The notes: generated by a model from the sequence alone, not told the origin. A stretch of 64,000 bases of DNA from an uncultured Oscillospiraceae bacterium (GCA_910579155.1 CAJTTS010000009.1:1-64000); one strand, 5' to 3'; counted from the stretch's first letter, positions 15,661 to 25,245 are shown. Program-made: numbers and translations.

Positions 15661-17274
15661 ATGGAATGGTGGAAGGACGCGATCATTTACCAAATCTACC
15701 CCCGCAGCTTCCAGGACTCCAACGGGGACGGCGTCGGGGATATCCCTGGTATCATCAGCCGTCTGGACCACTTGCAGGAGCTTGGGGTGGGGGCCGTCTG
15801 GCTCAGCCCGGTGTACCCGTCCCCCAACGACGACAACGGCTACGACATTAGCGACTACAAAAACATCAACCCGGAGTACGGCACCCTGGAGGACATGGAC
15901 CGGCTGATTTTGGAGGCAAAGCGCCGGGGGATACGCATTTTGATGGATCTGGTCATCAACCACACCTCCACCCAACACGAGTGGTTTGAGAAGAGCCGCC
16001 GCCGGATTGAGCCCTACACCGATTATTACTATTGGGCGCCCGCCAAGCTGGACGGGACCCTGCCCAACAACTGGACGGGCTTCTTCGGCGAGGACTGCTG
16101 GCAGTGGGACGACATGCGGGGGGAGTATTATCTGCACCTGTTTGCCCGGACGCAGGCGGATTTAAACTACCACTGCCCCAAGGTGCTGGACGAGGTGAAG
16201 GAGGTGCTTCGCTTCTGGTTGGGTCGGGGCGTGGCCGGGTTCCGGTGCGATGTCATCAATCTGCTGTGGAAGGACAGCCTGGAGGACGGCGAGAAGCGGC
16301 TGGCCCTCACCGGCCTGGAGCACTACCTGTCGCTCCCCGAAGCCCACGGCATTTTGCGCCAATTACGCCGTGTGTTGGACGGCTACAAGGCGTTTGCGGT
16401 GGGGGAGACGGTGTTCGTCACCCCGGATATGGCCCGGGACCTGTGCGCCGGGGACAGGGACGAACTGAACATGGTGTTTTCCTTTGAGCACATGGAGTGC
16501 GACCAGCGCTTCATCAAGTGGTTCAAGCGGGATTTTCGGCCCAGGAAGTTTTTTGAGTGCCTGGTCAAGTGGCAGAAGGAGCTGCCTTGGAACACGATCT
16601 ACCTGGAAAACCACGACCAGCCCAGGTCCATTCCCCGGTTCGGCAGCGACGGGTATTGGCGGGAGAGCGGTAAGCTGCTGGCTACCCTGCTGCTGACGAT
16701 GCGGGGTACGCCCTTCATCTACCAGGGCCAGGAGATCGGCATGGTGGACTTTGACTTTGACGGTGTGGACCAGTTGAACGACGTGGAGAGCCGCAACGTG
16801 GACCACCTGCTGAGCGCGTACCACGTGCCGGAGGGGCTGCGCTGGAAGATCATCGCCCGCACCAGCCGGGACAACGCCCGCACGCCTATGCAGTGGGACG
16901 ACGGCCCCAACGCGGGCTTCACCACAGGGAGGCCCTGGCTGGGGGTGAACCGAAACTTCCATTTCATCAACCTGGCGGACCAGGAGAACGATCCGGATTC
17001 CATCTGGAGCTGGTACAAGGACCTGTCCAAGCTGCGACGGGACCGGGAGGTGCTGCGCCGAGGGGATTTCCTCTGGCTGGAGGCAACCCACCGGGTGTTC
17101 GTCTACCGCCGCCGTCTGGGAGTGGAGAGCGTCACCGTGGCGCTGAATTTCAGCGGCCGGCCTACCCGGGTCGGTAGCCGGGGGACGCTGCTGCGGTCCA
17201 ACTACCGGCGGGACGGCTTCGACGGGCGGCTCCAGCCCTGGGAGGCGGTCATTTTGGAGGACGGCGTGAAATAA
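15661..17274 (+). CDS. GH13 alpha-glucosidase (oligo-1,6-glucosidase type), 537 aa
   Basis: This cytoplasmic enzyme is expected to hydrolyse terminal alpha-1,6 or alpha-1,4 glucosides such as isomaltose-type oligosaccharides. The catalytic triad is visible: nucleophile D197 in GFRCDVIN, acid/base E249 in AVGETVF and transition-state stabiliser D319 in LENHDQPR. The N-terminus (DAIIYQIYPRSFQDSNGDG) includes the DxNxDG calcium-type loop of this subfamily. ATG 15661 has GGAGG upstream; an in-frame ATG at 15646 overlaps that site. No sugar transporter is adjacent. A bidirectional terminator follows. Confidence 0.9.
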   Translation: MEWWKDAIIYQIYPRSFQDSNGDGVGDIPGIISRLDHLQELGVGAVWLSPVYPSPNDDNGYDISDYKNINPEYGTLEDMDRLILEAKRRGIRILMDLVINHTSTQHEWFEKSRRRIEPYTDYYYWAPAKLDGTLPNNWTGFFGEDCWQWDDMRGEYYLHLFARTQADLNYHCPKVLDEVKEVLRFWLGRGVAGFRCDVINLLWKDSLEDGEKRLALTGLEHYLSLPEAHGILRQLRRVLDGYKAFAVGETVFVTPDMARDLCAGDRDELNMVFSFEHMECDQRFIKWFKRDFRPRKFFECLVKWQKELPWNTIYLENHDQPRSIPRFGSDGYWRESGKLLATLLLTMRGTPFIYQGQEIGMVDFDFDGVDQLNDVESRNVDHLLSAYHVPEGLRWKIIARTSRDNARTPMQWDDGPNAGFTTGRPWLGVNRNFHFINLADQENDPDSIWSWYKDLSKLRRDREVLRRGDFLWLEATHRVFVYRRRLGVESVTVALNFSGRPTRVGSRGTLLRSNYRRDGFDGRLQPWEAVILEDGVK

Positions 17275-17275
17275 A

Positions 17276-17306
17276 GAAAAGAGGCCGAATTACTCGGCCT
17301 CTTTTT
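17276..17306. terminator. Bidirectional terminator between two convergent genes
   Basis: AAAAGAGGCCGA and TCGGCCTCTTTT form a perfect hairpin with T runs on both strands. It serves the glucosidase gene on the + strand and overlaps the last codons of the reverse-strand antitoxin-like gene. Confidence 0.8.
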
Positions 17307-17697
17307 CAAACAGCTCCTCAACGAACCCGGTTGCGGCGGTCAGATAGGCTGAGGGGACAAAAAACCGGAAGGTCTCCGATAAAGAGCCCATTTTGAGCGC
17401 CAATCCGGCTCCCAGGGAGCTTTCTTTAAGGAAGGGCACGCCGTGCTGCTGCAAGACGTCGGCCAGCATACCCGCCCAGATGGGGCTTTGCTCCGTCAGA
17501 AAACACATTTCCTCTGAACCTTTCGCAGTGGCCGTTTCCACAGGGGAAGCCGTTATCTTCTCATAGGTTTCCATGCTCATGATGACCAGGTCGCCGTAAC
17601 CGTTTTTGGTGATGAAAATCGGTTCGTTTTTTGCGTGGCAAAGCTCTGAAATCTCGGTGGTATTCCGCAGGTCGGTGATTGGCCTGATTTGCGGCAT
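17290..17697 (-). CDS. Phd/YefM antitoxin-like domain fused to a DUF2007-like domain, 135 aa
   Basis: Residues 1-50 look like a Phd/YefM antitoxin DNA-binding domain (IRPITDLRNTTEISELC..NEPIFITKNGYGDLVIMSMETYE). Residues about 65-130 look like a DUF2007-type signal-transducer domain (PIWAGMLADVLQQHGVPFLKE...FFVPSAYLTAATGFVEELF). No RelE- or Doc-like toxin gene is adjacent on either side, so this is an orphan. The RBS GGAGGG and a good promoter precede it. The protein may be a stand-alone regulator rather than part of a toxin-antitoxin pair. Confidence 0.75.
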   Translation of the reverse strand: MPQIRPITDLRNTTEISELCHAKNEPIFITKNGYGDLVIMSMETYEKITASPVETATAKGSEEMCFLTEQSPIWAGMLADVLQQHGVPFLKESSLGAGLALKMGSLSETFRFFVPSAYLTAATGFVEELFEKEAE

Positions 17698-17724
17698 AAA
17701 AATCCCTCCTTTTTTATGTACAAA

Positions 17725-17753
17725 ATTATAACATAATCATGTGCAATCTTCAA
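17725..17753 (-). promoter_or_regulatory. Promoter of the Phd-DUF2007 gene
   Basis: On the reverse strand TTGAAG (17748-17753) and a perfect TATAAT (17725-17730) are 17 nt apart, 28 nt before the start codon. Confidence 0.75.
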
Positions 17754-17809
17754 GGTGTTTTTGCGCTGCTGAGATTGCTTTAAAATGAGGTGGTGAATGG
17801 AAACATAAG

Positions 17810-17846
17810 GAATCCGGCCCGTGCCATGGCGCGGGCCGGATTCCTT
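17810..17846 (-). terminator. Long inverted repeat after the phosphate transporter gene
   Basis: AAGGAATCCGGCCCG and CGGGCCGGATTCCTT form a 15-bp stem around a short GC-rich loop, at and just beyond the stop codon of the reverse-strand gene. The trailing T tract is weak, but the stem is very strong. Confidence 0.65.
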
Positions 17847-18792
17847 ATCCCATCATCGTCCTAGTCAGCAGAAACGCCATCGCCCCGCAGGCGGGGAAGG
17901 TCAGCACCCACGCCCCCGCCATCTGGCCCATGACCCGTCTGTCCGCCTCCCGGCCCGCGCCGCAGATGGCCGCGACCTTTGCGTGGGTGGTGGAGGCGGG
18001 CAGACCCATGGCGGAGCACGCCAGCAGGACCGCTCCCGCCCCCAGGTCCGCCGCCAGCCCGTCGGCGGGGGAGAGGGTGGCAAGTTCCGAGCCCACCTTT
18101 TCTACAATGGGTTTGCCCCCCAGGGCGGTGCCCAGGGCCATGCCACCGGCGGTGAGCAGGGCCAGGGCCATACGGGAGTGGGACGCGTTTCCGTCGAGCC
18201 CGTCGGCGAGCAGCAGCAGAGCCAGGAATTTCTGGCCGTCCTGCACACCGTGGAGCAGGGCGGTGAGGGCGGCGGCCCCTGTCTGCCAGGCCGCAGGGCG
18301 GCGCACCCGACCGGTTAAGGCCTGCCGGAAGAGCCGACCTGCCGCCACCCCGGCGGGTAGGGACAGCGCCATCCCCGCCAGCACCATCAGCCATGCCCCG
18401 GCGTTGAGCTGCGCCGCGTCCGTCCCTAAAGCGACGGCCCCGCCGGACAGGCCCGCCAGCAGGGCATGGCTCTCGCTGGTGGGCAGGCCGAACCGCCACG
18501 CCGCCACCGCCCACAGCACGATGGACAGTAACGCGGCGTTGAGGGCGGTAACCGCCCCATGGGGATCGGAAAAGGCTACCAGCTCCCCCATGGTGTCGGC
18601 CACGGCGGGGAAGCACAGGCAGGCCAGCGCCGCCCCGGCGAAGTTGGATACCGCCGCCAGAAGTACGCCCCGGCGGAAGCTCAAGGCCCCCGAGCCCACG
18701 GCGGTAGCGATGGCGTTGGGCGCGTCGGTCCAGCCGTTGACAAAGATCACCGCCAGCACCAGCAGGCGGGCGAGATGGATGGTTACGGTCAT
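17845..18792 (-). CDS. Inorganic phosphate transporter, PiT family, 315 aa
   Basis: This is an integral membrane protein with the two PiT signature repeats: NGWTDAPNAIATAVGSGAL near the N-terminus and GLPASTTHAKVAAICGAG near the C-terminus. A further GLPTSESHALLAGLSGG segment reflects the internal duplication. PiT proteins are low-affinity H+- or Na+-coupled importers of metal-phosphate. No phoU-like partner (DUF47) is adjacent, although the two are often paired. The RBS is GGGGAGGG and a good reverse-strand promoter lies upstream. Confidence 0.92.
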   Translation of the reverse strand: MTVTIHLARLLVLAVIFVNGWTDAPNAIATAVGSGALSFRRGVLLAAVSNFAGAALACLCFPAVADTMGELVAFSDPHGAVTALNAALLSIVLWAVAAWRFGLPTSESHALLAGLSGGAVALGTDAAQLNAGAWLMVLAGMALSLPAGVAAGRLFRQALTGRVRRPAAWQTGAAALTALLHGVQDGQKFLALLLLADGLDGNASHSRMALALLTAGGMALGTALGGKPIVEKVGSELATLSPADGLAADLGAGAVLLACSAMGLPASTTHAKVAAICGAGREADRRVMGQMAGAWVLTFPACGAMAFLLTRTMMG

Positions 18793-18846
18793 GGCATTCC
18801 CTCCCCGGAGGGAGATTATTTGGAGTGCGCAAAAAATATGTGAAAA

Positions 18847-18875
18847 ATTTTAAAAATAAAAAAGGATTTTTCCAA
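18847..18875 (-). promoter_or_regulatory. Promoter of the PiT transporter gene
   Basis: On the reverse strand TTGGAA (18870-18875) and TAAAAT (18847-18852) are exactly 17 nt apart, within the AT-rich divergent gap between this gene and dgt. I see no equally good forward promoter; a TATAAG near 18885 is a weak candidate. Confidence 0.65.
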
Positions 18876-18937
18876 TTTACGGGGTATAAGAAAGAGACAG
18901 CAAAATTGCGCTGTGCGCGAAGCGGGGAGGAATGGAT

Positions 18938-19948
18938 ATGAATCAGACCATTCGGGAACGCACCGAAGCCCTCGAGCGTCAGACCCTGTCGCCGTGGGCC
19001 TGCCTGTCGGCGGAGTCCAGGGGGCGGGCGGTGGCCGTCGAGTCCTGCCCCATGCGCACCTGCTTCCAGCGGGACGTGGACCGGGTGGTGCATTGCAAGT
19101 CTTTCCGGCGCCTGAAGCACAAGACCCAGGTGTTCCTCCAGCCGGAGGGGGACCATTACCGCACCCGGATGACCCATACCCTGGAGGTATCCCGCATTGC
19201 CCGGACCATGGCAAGGGGCCTGGGCCTCAACGAGGACCTGACCGAGGCCGCCGCCCTGGCCCACGACCTGGGACACACCCCCTTCGGCCACGCCGGGGAG
19301 CGGGCGCTGTCCCGGATGGTGGAGGGCGGCTTCCGCCACTATGAGCAGTCCCTGCGGGTGATCGACAGGCTGGAGAATGAGGGCGCGGGGCTGAACCTGT
19401 GCCATGAGGTGCGCTCCGGCGTCCTGTGCCACACCACCGGGCCGGTGGCAGACACGCTGGAGGGCCAGTTGGTGCGGTTCGCCGACAAGATCGCCTACAT
19501 CAACCACGATATTGACGACGCCATGCGGGGGGGCATTATTTTCCCCACCGATATCCCCATCTGTATTTCCCAGGTGCTGGGCTATACCCACGGGGAGCGC
19601 ATTGAGACGCTGACCATGGACGTCATCCGGGCCAGCGCCGAGGGGGAACTGATCCGGCAGTCGCCTGTGGTGGCCAAAGCCATGGCGGAATTAAAGGAGT
19701 TTATGTTCCGGTCCGTCTACTTCAATCCCTTGGCGAAAGGGGAGGAGGGCAAGGCGGAGGACATGATTTGCCTGCTGTACGAATACTATTACAAGCACAC
19801 GGACAAGCTGCCCCCGGAATACCAGGACATTCTGGTGCGGGAGGGGACGCAGCGGGCGGTGCTGGACTACATTGCGGGCATGACGGACACCTATGCTGTG
19901 GAGCAGTTCAGCAGCCTGTTCATTCCGAGGGGGTGGGTGGTCAAGTGA
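18938..19948 (+). CDS. dgt: dGTP triphosphohydrolase-like HD-domain protein, 336 aa
   Basis: The HD-domain metal site is visible as RMTHTLEVS, then LAHDLGHTPFGHAGE and a later FADKIAYINHDIDD. The N-terminal QRDVDRVVHCKSFRRLKHKTQVF matches deoxyguanosinetriphosphate triphosphohydrolases, which hydrolyse dNTPs to nucleosides and PPPi. I place the start at ATG 18938 because GGGGAGG (18924-18930) sits 7 nt upstream; ATG 18932 would be too close. It heads an operon with yigZ, dnaG and rpoD, a common Clostridia order (dgt-dnaG-rpoD). Confidence 0.92.
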   Translation: MNQTIRERTEALERQTLSPWACLSAESRGRAVAVESCPMRTCFQRDVDRVVHCKSFRRLKHKTQVFLQPEGDHYRTRMTHTLEVSRIARTMARGLGLNEDLTEAAALAHDLGHTPFGHAGERALSRMVEGGFRHYEQSLRVIDRLENEGAGLNLCHEVRSGVLCHTTGPVADTLEGQLVRFADKIAYINHDIDDAMRGGIIFPTDIPICISQVLGYTHGERIETLTMDVIRASAEGELIRQSPVVAKAMAELKEFMFRSVYFNPLAKGEEGKAEDMICLLYEYYYKHTDKLPPEYQDILVREGTQRAVLDYIAGMTDTYAVEQFSSLFIPRGWVVK

Positions 19949-20574
19949 CGGAATACCTTGTGCCAACAAGACCCTCGGAAGCGGAGTTCACAGAGAAGCG
20001 CTCCACCTTCATCGGCCACGTCTGGCCGGTGGAGACGGAGGAGGAGGCCCGCAGGCGCATTGAGGAGATGAAAAAGAAATACCACGACGCCCGGCACAAC
20101 TGCTGGTGCTATCTGCTGAAGGACGGTCCGGTGCGATACTCCGACGACGGCGAGCCCCAGGGCACCGCAGGACAGCCCATGCTGGGGGTGTTCCAGAAGG
20201 AGGGGGTCGTCAATGTGTGCTGCGTGGTCACCCGGTACTTCGGCGGGGTACTGCTGGGGGCGGGAGGCTTGGTCCGGGCCTATACCCAAAGCGCTAAGGA
20301 TGCGCTGGACGCCGCGGGTGTGTCGGTGGTCCGCCGCTGGCTGGAGCTGGCGGTGGAGTGCCCTTACAATTTCCTGGAGCGGGTGAAACTGGCCTGTTCC
20401 GCCCAGGGCGGCGTGGTGGGCGAGATTGAATACGCCGCCAACGTGACGGTCCACGCCCTGTTGCCCGAGGGGGGCGCGGAGGCGTTCCGGGCTCAGATGA
20501 CCGAGCTGTCCGCCGGGGACTTTTCGGCTGTTGAACTGGGGGAAGTATTCCGCGCCGTCCCAATTGGGGGATAA
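19945..20574 (+). CDS. YigZ/IMPACT family protein, 209 aa
   Basis: The N-terminal IMPACT/UPF0029 domain shows the family hallmarks KRSTFIGHV, YSDDGEPQGTAGQPML and VVTRYFGGVLLGAGGLVRAY. A smaller DUF1949-type ferredoxin-like domain follows (about 140-205). The function is uncertain; eukaryotic IMPACT regulates translation through GCN1/GCN2. GTG 19945 is the start: it overlaps the dgt stop (GTGA), implying coupled translation, and the conserved N-terminus begins there. Confidence 0.88.
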   Translation: MTEYLVPTRPSEAEFTEKRSTFIGHVWPVETEEEARRRIEEMKKKYHDARHNCWCYLLKDGPVRYSDDGEPQGTAGQPMLGVFQKEGVVNVCCVVTRYFGGVLLGAGGLVRAYTQSAKDALDAAGVSVVRRWLELAVECPYNFLERVKLACSAQGGVVGEIEYAANVTVHALLPEGGAEAFRAQMTELSAGDFSAVELGEVFRAVPIGG

Positions 20575-20633
20575 ATTCGCAAAACTGTGATAAAAGTTAC
20601 CCAAATTGGCTAATATCAAGAGGGAGGTGGGCC

Positions 20634-22418
20634 ATGTCTATCCCGGACAGCTTTTTGGACGACCTGAACGGGCGGCTGAATATTGTGGATGTGGTCTCCG
20701 CCTACCTGCCCCTGACCAAGAAGGGGGGCAACTATTGGGGGTTGTGCCCCTTTCACCACGAGAAGACCCCGTCGTTCTCGGTGAACGAGTCCAAGCAGAT
20801 TTTCCACTGCTTTGGCTGCGGCAAGGGGGGAGGGGCCATCCGCTTCGTCATGGAGATGGATAGCCTGTCCTTTCCGGAGGCGGTGCGCAAGCTGGCCCAG
20901 CAGGAGGGGATGGAGGTCCCAGACGATAGCCACGGGGACGGCAAGTGGCGGGAAAGGCGAAAGCGTATTCTGGAGCTGAACCGCGAAGCCGCCCGGTTTT
21001 ACCGCTCCATGCTCGCCGACCCGCGGGGGGCGGCGGTGGCGTTCTACATCCGGGACAAGCGGCGCATCAGCCCCAAATTCTCCGCCCGGTTTGGCCTGGG
21101 AGCTGCGCCGGACGCCTGGGACAGCCTCATCAACGCCATGCGGGACAAGGGCTACGACAAGGCCGACCTCATTGACGCGGGTCTGGCCGTGGCGGGCAAG
21201 GGGGGCGGCGTGTACGACAAGTACCGCAACCGCCTGATGCTGCCGGTGATTGATGTGCGGGGGGATGTGATCGGGTTCACCAGTCGGGTGATGGACGACT
21301 CCACCCCCAAGTATCTGAACACCCCGGAGACCGCCATCTTCAAAAAACGGTCCATTCTGTACGGCTTGAATTACGCCAAGAACACCAAACGCCCCAACTT
21401 TATCCTGGTGGAGGGCAACATCGACGTCATTACCTTACATCAGGCGGGGTTTGACAACACGGTAGCCACCATGGGCACCGCCCTCACCGAGGAGCATGTG
21501 AAGCTGCTGGGGCGGTACACCAAAGAGTTGGTGCTGTGCTACGACAACGACGCCGCCGGGGAGGACGCCACCCAGCGGGCCATTGCCCTGCTGAAAAACT
21601 CGGAGGTGGGGGTAAAGGTGCTGCGCCTGCCCAAGCGGCAGACCCCGGACGGCCAGATGGTTAAGCAGGACGCGGACGACTATATCAAAAATGTGGGGCC
21701 TCAGGCATTTGAGGACCTGATGAACCAGAGCTCCAATTCGGCGGAGTACCGTCTAGGCGTGGTGCGCGGAGGCTTTGACCTGAGCCGGGACGACCAGCGG
21801 GCCCAGTACCTCCAGGCGGCGGCCGAGGTGGTGGCGGGGCTGGACAGCCCGGTGGAGCGGGAGATTTACGCCGGGCGGTGCGCTGAGACGGCGGGAGTGT
21901 CCAAGGAGGCGGTGCTCCAGGAAGTGGAGCGGCTCCGGAAAAAAGGGGCCTGGAAAGCCAAAAAGCAGGAGGAGCGCCAGAACCTGACGCCCGCCCGTCA
22001 GGCCCAGCCAAAGGACCGGGGCCTGCGGTATACCAACGTCCGGTCCGCTTTGGCGGAGGAGGGCATTTTACGGGTGGTGCTGCTGGACGGGGAGTTTTTC
22101 CGGGAACTGGACGATCTGACCCCGGACTGCTTTTCCTCGCCCCTGCTGGGAAAGGTCTACGGCCTGCTGCGGGAGCGGTGGCAAACGGGGAAGAGCGTGG
22201 CGCTGCCCGCGTTGGAGAGCCGGCTGACCCCGGAGGAGTTGGACCAGCTTTCCGCCGCCGTCCAGAGGCCCCAGGCCCGGAATACCGCCCGGGAGGCCCT
22301 GGAGGCTTGTAAGAAAACAATTCTTGTGGAACACCGCAAGAGGGACATACATAGCGCGGAGGACCTGATCGACCTGAGACAGGCGCTGAAACAGAAAAAT
22401 GCTACGGAGGATGAATGA
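20634..22418 (+). CDS. dnaG: DNA primase
   Basis: DnaG synthesises RNA primers at the replication fork. The CHC2 zinc finger ([11 protein letters not shown]...[10 protein letters not shown]) is at residues about 38-66. A TOPRIM domain follows, with the acidic residues of [15 protein letters not shown] and [11 protein letters not shown], then a helical C-terminal domain that should bind DnaB. The 594-aa length is normal. The RBS is GGGAGGTGG. It sits in the dgt-yigZ-dnaG-rpoD operon and overlaps rpoD by four bases. Confidence 0.97.
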   Translation: MSIPDSFLDDLNGRLNIVDVVSAYLPLTKKGGNYWGLCPFHHEKTPSFSVNESKQIFHCFGCGKGGGAIRFVMEMDSLSFPEAVRKLAQQEGMEVPDDSHGDGKWRERRKRILELNREAARFYRSMLADPRGAAVAFYIRDKRRISPKFSARFGLGAAPDAWDSLINAMRDKGYDKADLIDAGLAVAGKGGGVYDKYRNRLMLPVIDVRGDVIGFTSRVMDDSTPKYLNTPETAIFKKRSILYGLNYAKNTKRPNFILVEGNIDVITLHQAGFDNTVATMGTALTEEHVKLLGRYTKELVLCYDNDAAGEDATQRAIALLKNSEVGVKVLRLPKRQTPDGQMVKQDADDYIKNVGPQAFEDLMNQSSNSAEYRLGVVRGGFDLSRDDQRAQYLQAAAEVVAGLDSPVEREIYAGRCAETAGVSKEAVLQEVERLRKKGAWKAKKQEERQNLTPARQAQPKDRGLRYTNVRSALAEEGILRVVLLDGEFFRELDDLTPDCFSSPLLGKVYGLLRERWQTGKSVALPALESRLTPEELDQLSAAVQRPQARNTAREALEACKKTILVEHRKRDIHSAEDLIDLRQALKQKNATEDE

Positions 22419-23725
22419 TTATGAGCGAGAAGAAAAAGACGGTCAAGAAGACGGATACCGCCCCCCACACCCAGGCCAGCCCCGAAAAGCTGGAGGCGGC
22501 CAAGGCGGAGCTTGCCAAGATGGTGGAGGGGGTCCAGAACGGCGAAAAGCTGCTGGAGCTCATTGACGTCGGCTATAAAAAGGGCAAGTTGTCTTCCAAC
22601 GAGATGATGGAGACGCTGGACTCCATTAGCCTGGAGAGCGATCAGATGGACAAGGTGTACGACGTGCTGGAGAACCTTGGCATCGATACCGCCGGGGAGG
22701 AATTCCCTCTGGAGCTGGACGACGGCGCGCTTCCCCCCGCCGCCGAGCTGGAGGAAATCCCCGAGGAGGAGATCGTGGACCCCAACACCCTGGTAGATTC
22801 CTTTGCCATCGACGACCCGGTGCGCATGTACCTGAAAGAGATCGGCAAGGTGGACTTGCTGACCCCCGAGCGGGAGGTGGAGCTGGCCCAGAGAATGGGG
22901 GCCGGCGCGGCGGCACAGGAACAGCTCAGCGAGCTGGAGAAGTCCGGCGAGTCCATCCCGGAGGAGACGTTAAAGGAGCTGAAAAAGACCGTCAAGAGCG
23001 GCGAGAGAGCCAAGCAGCAGCTTGCGGAGGCCAACCTGCGCCTGGTGGTGTCCATCGCCAAGCGGTATGTGGGCCGGGGAATGCTGTTCCTGGATCTGAT
23101 TCAGGAGGGCAACCTGGGCCTTATCAAGGCGGTGGAAAAGTTCGACTACACCAAGGGATACAAGTTCTCCACCTACGCCACCTGGTGGATTCGCCAGGCC
23201 ATTACCCGGGCCATCGCCGATCAGGCCCGCACCATCCGCATCCCGGTTCACATGGTGGAGACCATCAATAAGGTGATCCGGGTGAACCGGCAGCTCTTGC
23301 AGGAGCTGGGCCACGACCCCACCCCGGAGGAGACGGCGGCTGAGATGGGGATGCCGGTGGAGAAGGTGCGGGAGATTCTCAAAATCGCCCAGGAGCCCGT
23401 CTCCCTGGAGACCCCCATCGGCGAGGAGGAGGACAGCCACCTGGGCGACTTCATCGAGGATGACACTGCCTCCGAGCCCTCCGAGGCCGCGTCGTTTACC
23501 CTGTTGAAGGAGCAGCTTGTGGACGTGCTGTCCACCCTGACCCCCCGGGAGGAGAAGGTGCTGCGCCTGCGCTTCGGCATCGAGGACGGCCGCACGCGCA
23601 CCCTGGAAGAGGTGGGCAAGGAATTCAACGTCACCCGGGAGCGCATCCGGCAGATTGAGGCCAAGGCCCTGCGCAAGCTGCGCCACCCCAGCCGGAGCAA
23701 GAAGCTGAAAGACTTTTTGAGCTGA
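22415..23725 (+). CDS. rpoD: RNA polymerase primary sigma factor
   Basis: This is the housekeeping sigma factor (SigA). An acidic and Lys-rich region 1.1 (about 1-110) is followed by region 1.2 ([19 protein letters not shown]), region 2 ([19 protein letters not shown] with [15 protein letters not shown], the -10 reading and melting segment), region 3 and region 4 ([15 protein letters not shown] and [17 protein letters not shown], the -35 helix-turn-helix). The first ATG at 22415 overlaps the dnaG stop (ATGA); ATG 22421 is an alternative with wider RBS spacing. A terminator follows. Confidence 0.98.
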   Translation: MIMSEKKKTVKKTDTAPHTQASPEKLEAAKAELAKMVEGVQNGEKLLELIDVGYKKGKLSSNEMMETLDSISLESDQMDKVYDVLENLGIDTAGEEFPLELDDGALPPAAELEEIPEEEIVDPNTLVDSFAIDDPVRMYLKEIGKVDLLTPEREVELAQRMGAGAAAQEQLSELEKSGESIPEETLKELKKTVKSGERAKQQLAEANLRLVVSIAKRYVGRGMLFLDLIQEGNLGLIKAVEKFDYTKGYKFSTYATWWIRQAITRAIADQARTIRIPVHMVETINKVIRVNRQLLQELGHDPTPEETAAEMGMPVEKVREILKIAQEPVSLETPIGEEEDSHLGDFIEDDTASEPSEAASFTLLKEQLVDVLSTLTPREEKVLRLRFGIEDGRTRTLEEVGKEFNVTRERIRQIEAKALRKLRHPSRSKKLKDFLS

Positions 23726-23736
23726 ATGATTTGAAA

Positions 23737-23771
23737 AACCCGCCCCTGGCCAAGCTGGCAGGGGCGGGTTG
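23737..23771 (+). terminator. Terminator of the dnaG-rpoD operon
   Basis: A strong hairpin (ACCCGCCCCTG...CAGGGGCGGGT) followed by a T-containing tail, 12 nt after the rpoD stop and before a convergent gene. Confidence 0.75.
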
Positions 23772-23775
23772 CATT

Positions 23776-24219
23776 TTAGTGGAAAACCGTCAATAGTTTT
23801 TCAAAGAAGTTTACTGATATGTTTTTCGTCGTTGGTATGTGAACAAATATGACGGGACAATCCATTTTCCACATCATCTGATAGTATGCCTCGTTGCACA
23901 GGCAATGAGTGGGGCGATCTGATATTGTATAGTTCAAAGCAGATTTTTCGGCTTTTGCACGATATTTGGATAAGTTGGCCCTGGTGTGGAGCAAAGTGGA
24001 ATCTTTTTCAGCCGACAACTCAAACCGAATGGAGTGTTTAAGCATCTTATCTGAACCAAACATGATTACATTTTTGTATCCGGCATCCAGCGATTCGATA
24101 TCTTTTAGGATGCCGCGAAAGGAATTTGTTAAGAATACCTTGTCTCCCGGAAGAGAAGAAACCAGATGAAAAGATGAGTTGTGTGACCCTTTAAAGCCGG
24201 AGTATAAAACATTTTCCAT
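23776..24219 (-). CDS. Pyroglutamyl-peptidase I-like (peptidase C15-like) small protein, 147 aa
   Basis: The start VLYSGFKGSHNSS resembles the TGFxPFGGxxxNPS opening of family C15. The block THCLCNEAYYQMM matches the active-site Cys segment (FVCNxxFYxLM), and VIFVHIPTTKN matches the His segment (GFIHxPY). The catalytic Glu equivalent appears replaced, and the protein is about 60-70 residues shorter than true Pcp (about 215 aa). It may therefore be an atypical or inactive relative. The gene is clearly AT-richer than its neighbours, has no obvious RBS, and begins 12 nt after rluA on the same strand; horizontal acquisition is plausible. Confidence 0.6.
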   Translation of the reverse strand: MENVLYSGFKGSHNSSFHLVSSLPGDKVFLTNSFRGILKDIESLDAGYKNVIMFGSDKMLKHSIRFELSAEKDSTLLHTRANLSKYRAKAEKSALNYTISDRPTHCLCNEAYYQMMWKMDCPVIFVHIPTTKNISVNFFEKLLTVFH

Positions 24220-24231
24220 GATAGAATATAA

Positions 24232-25122
24232 TCATCGGAACACCCGGTTGAAATCCCGGGGCATTTTGGCCCTGAATGTGATCTGATCTCCGGTGGCGGG
24301 GTGTGTGAAGGACAGCTCATTGGCGTGGAGGCACAGCCGCCCAATGGGGTTGGTGCGGGCTCCATACTGCTTGTCCCCGGCAACAGGGCAGCCCAGCTCC
24401 TTCATGTGAACACGAATCTGGTTCTTTCGGCCTGTCTCAATATTGATGTTCAACAGGGCATAGCCGCCTCCGGACTTCTGTATCTCATAGCTGGTGATGG
24501 CCTCTTTGGCCCCTTTTCCCGGTGCGCCGGAAAAGCTCAGATGGGTGTCCGTCTCCACCAGCCAGGAGCGGATGGTGTCCCGCTCTGGCTTGGGCACCCC
24601 CTCCACCACCGCCAGATAGCCCCGGCGGGTTACCATGTTGTTCCAGTGGGCCTGAAACAGCTCCTTGGTCTCCGGGTCCCGGGCGAACATCAGCACCCCG
24701 GAGGTATCCCGGTCCAGCCGGTGGAGGACAAAAATGCGGTCGTCCACCCGCCTGCTCTTTACGTAGTCGGTGACCATGTGATAGGCGGTGCGGGTTTTCT
24801 CCTTGTCGTTGGCCACGCTGAGCAGCTTGGCGGGCTTGTTCACCACAATGAGGTGCTCGTCCTCGTAGAGGATGGGGAAGGGCAGCGCGTCTGCTTTTGG
24901 TGCGGAGGAGGGCAGGATGGTCACCTTCTGCCCCGGGGCAAGGGGAGTATCAAACCGGGAGATGGGCACGCCGTCCACCGCCACCAGCCGCCGGGACAGC
25001 AGGGATTTTACGTTGTTGCGGCTCTTGCCCTTCACCTGCGAGAGCAGAAAGGGGAGCAGGGTGGCGGGCTCGTCCACCGTATAGACAGGGGCTTCGCCCC
25101 GATGCTTATTGTTGTGTTCCAT
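24232..25122 (-). CDS. RluA/RluD family 23S rRNA pseudouridine synthase, 296 aa
   Basis: An N-terminal S4-like RNA-binding domain (about 20-75) precedes the pseudouridine synthase domain with the catalytic Asp in HRLDRDTSGVLMFA. The C-terminal part contains GRKNQIRVHMKELGCPV, the family's second RNA-contact motif. The enzyme isomerises specific uridines of rRNA; the exact position cannot be assigned. ATG 25122 is chosen over the in-frame TTG at 25140 because AAGGCGG lies upstream. It is transcribed divergently from yqfC. Confidence 0.92.
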   Translation of the reverse strand: MEHNNKHRGEAPVYTVDEPATLLPFLLSQVKGKSRNNVKSLLSRRLVAVDGVPISRFDTPLAPGQKVTILPSSAPKADALPFPILYEDEHLIVVNKPAKLLSVANDKEKTRTAYHMVTDYVKSRRVDDRIFVLHRLDRDTSGVLMFARDPETKELFQAHWNNMVTRRGYLAVVEGVPKPERDTIRSWLVETDTHLSFSGAPGKGAKEAITSYEIQKSGGGYALLNINIETGRKNQIRVHMKELGCPVAGDKQYGARTNPIGRLCLHANELSFTHPATGDQITFRAKMPRDFNRVFR

Positions 25123-25150
25123 AATTGACCGCCTTCTCAATATTTTGCCT

Positions 25151-25159
25151 ATTGTATCA
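25151..25159 (-). promoter_or_regulatory. Extended -10 promoter of the rluA-type gene
   Basis: On the reverse strand TGATACAAT (25151-25159) is an extended -10 box 29 nt upstream of the start; the -35 is poor. Confidence 0.5.
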
Positions 25160-25245
25160 CAGGCGGGGAGAAAAGTCCATGAAATTCCAATGGGACAGGC
25201 AAGACAGGGCGTTTCCCCTCATATGCTTCCCAGAGGTGATGTATC

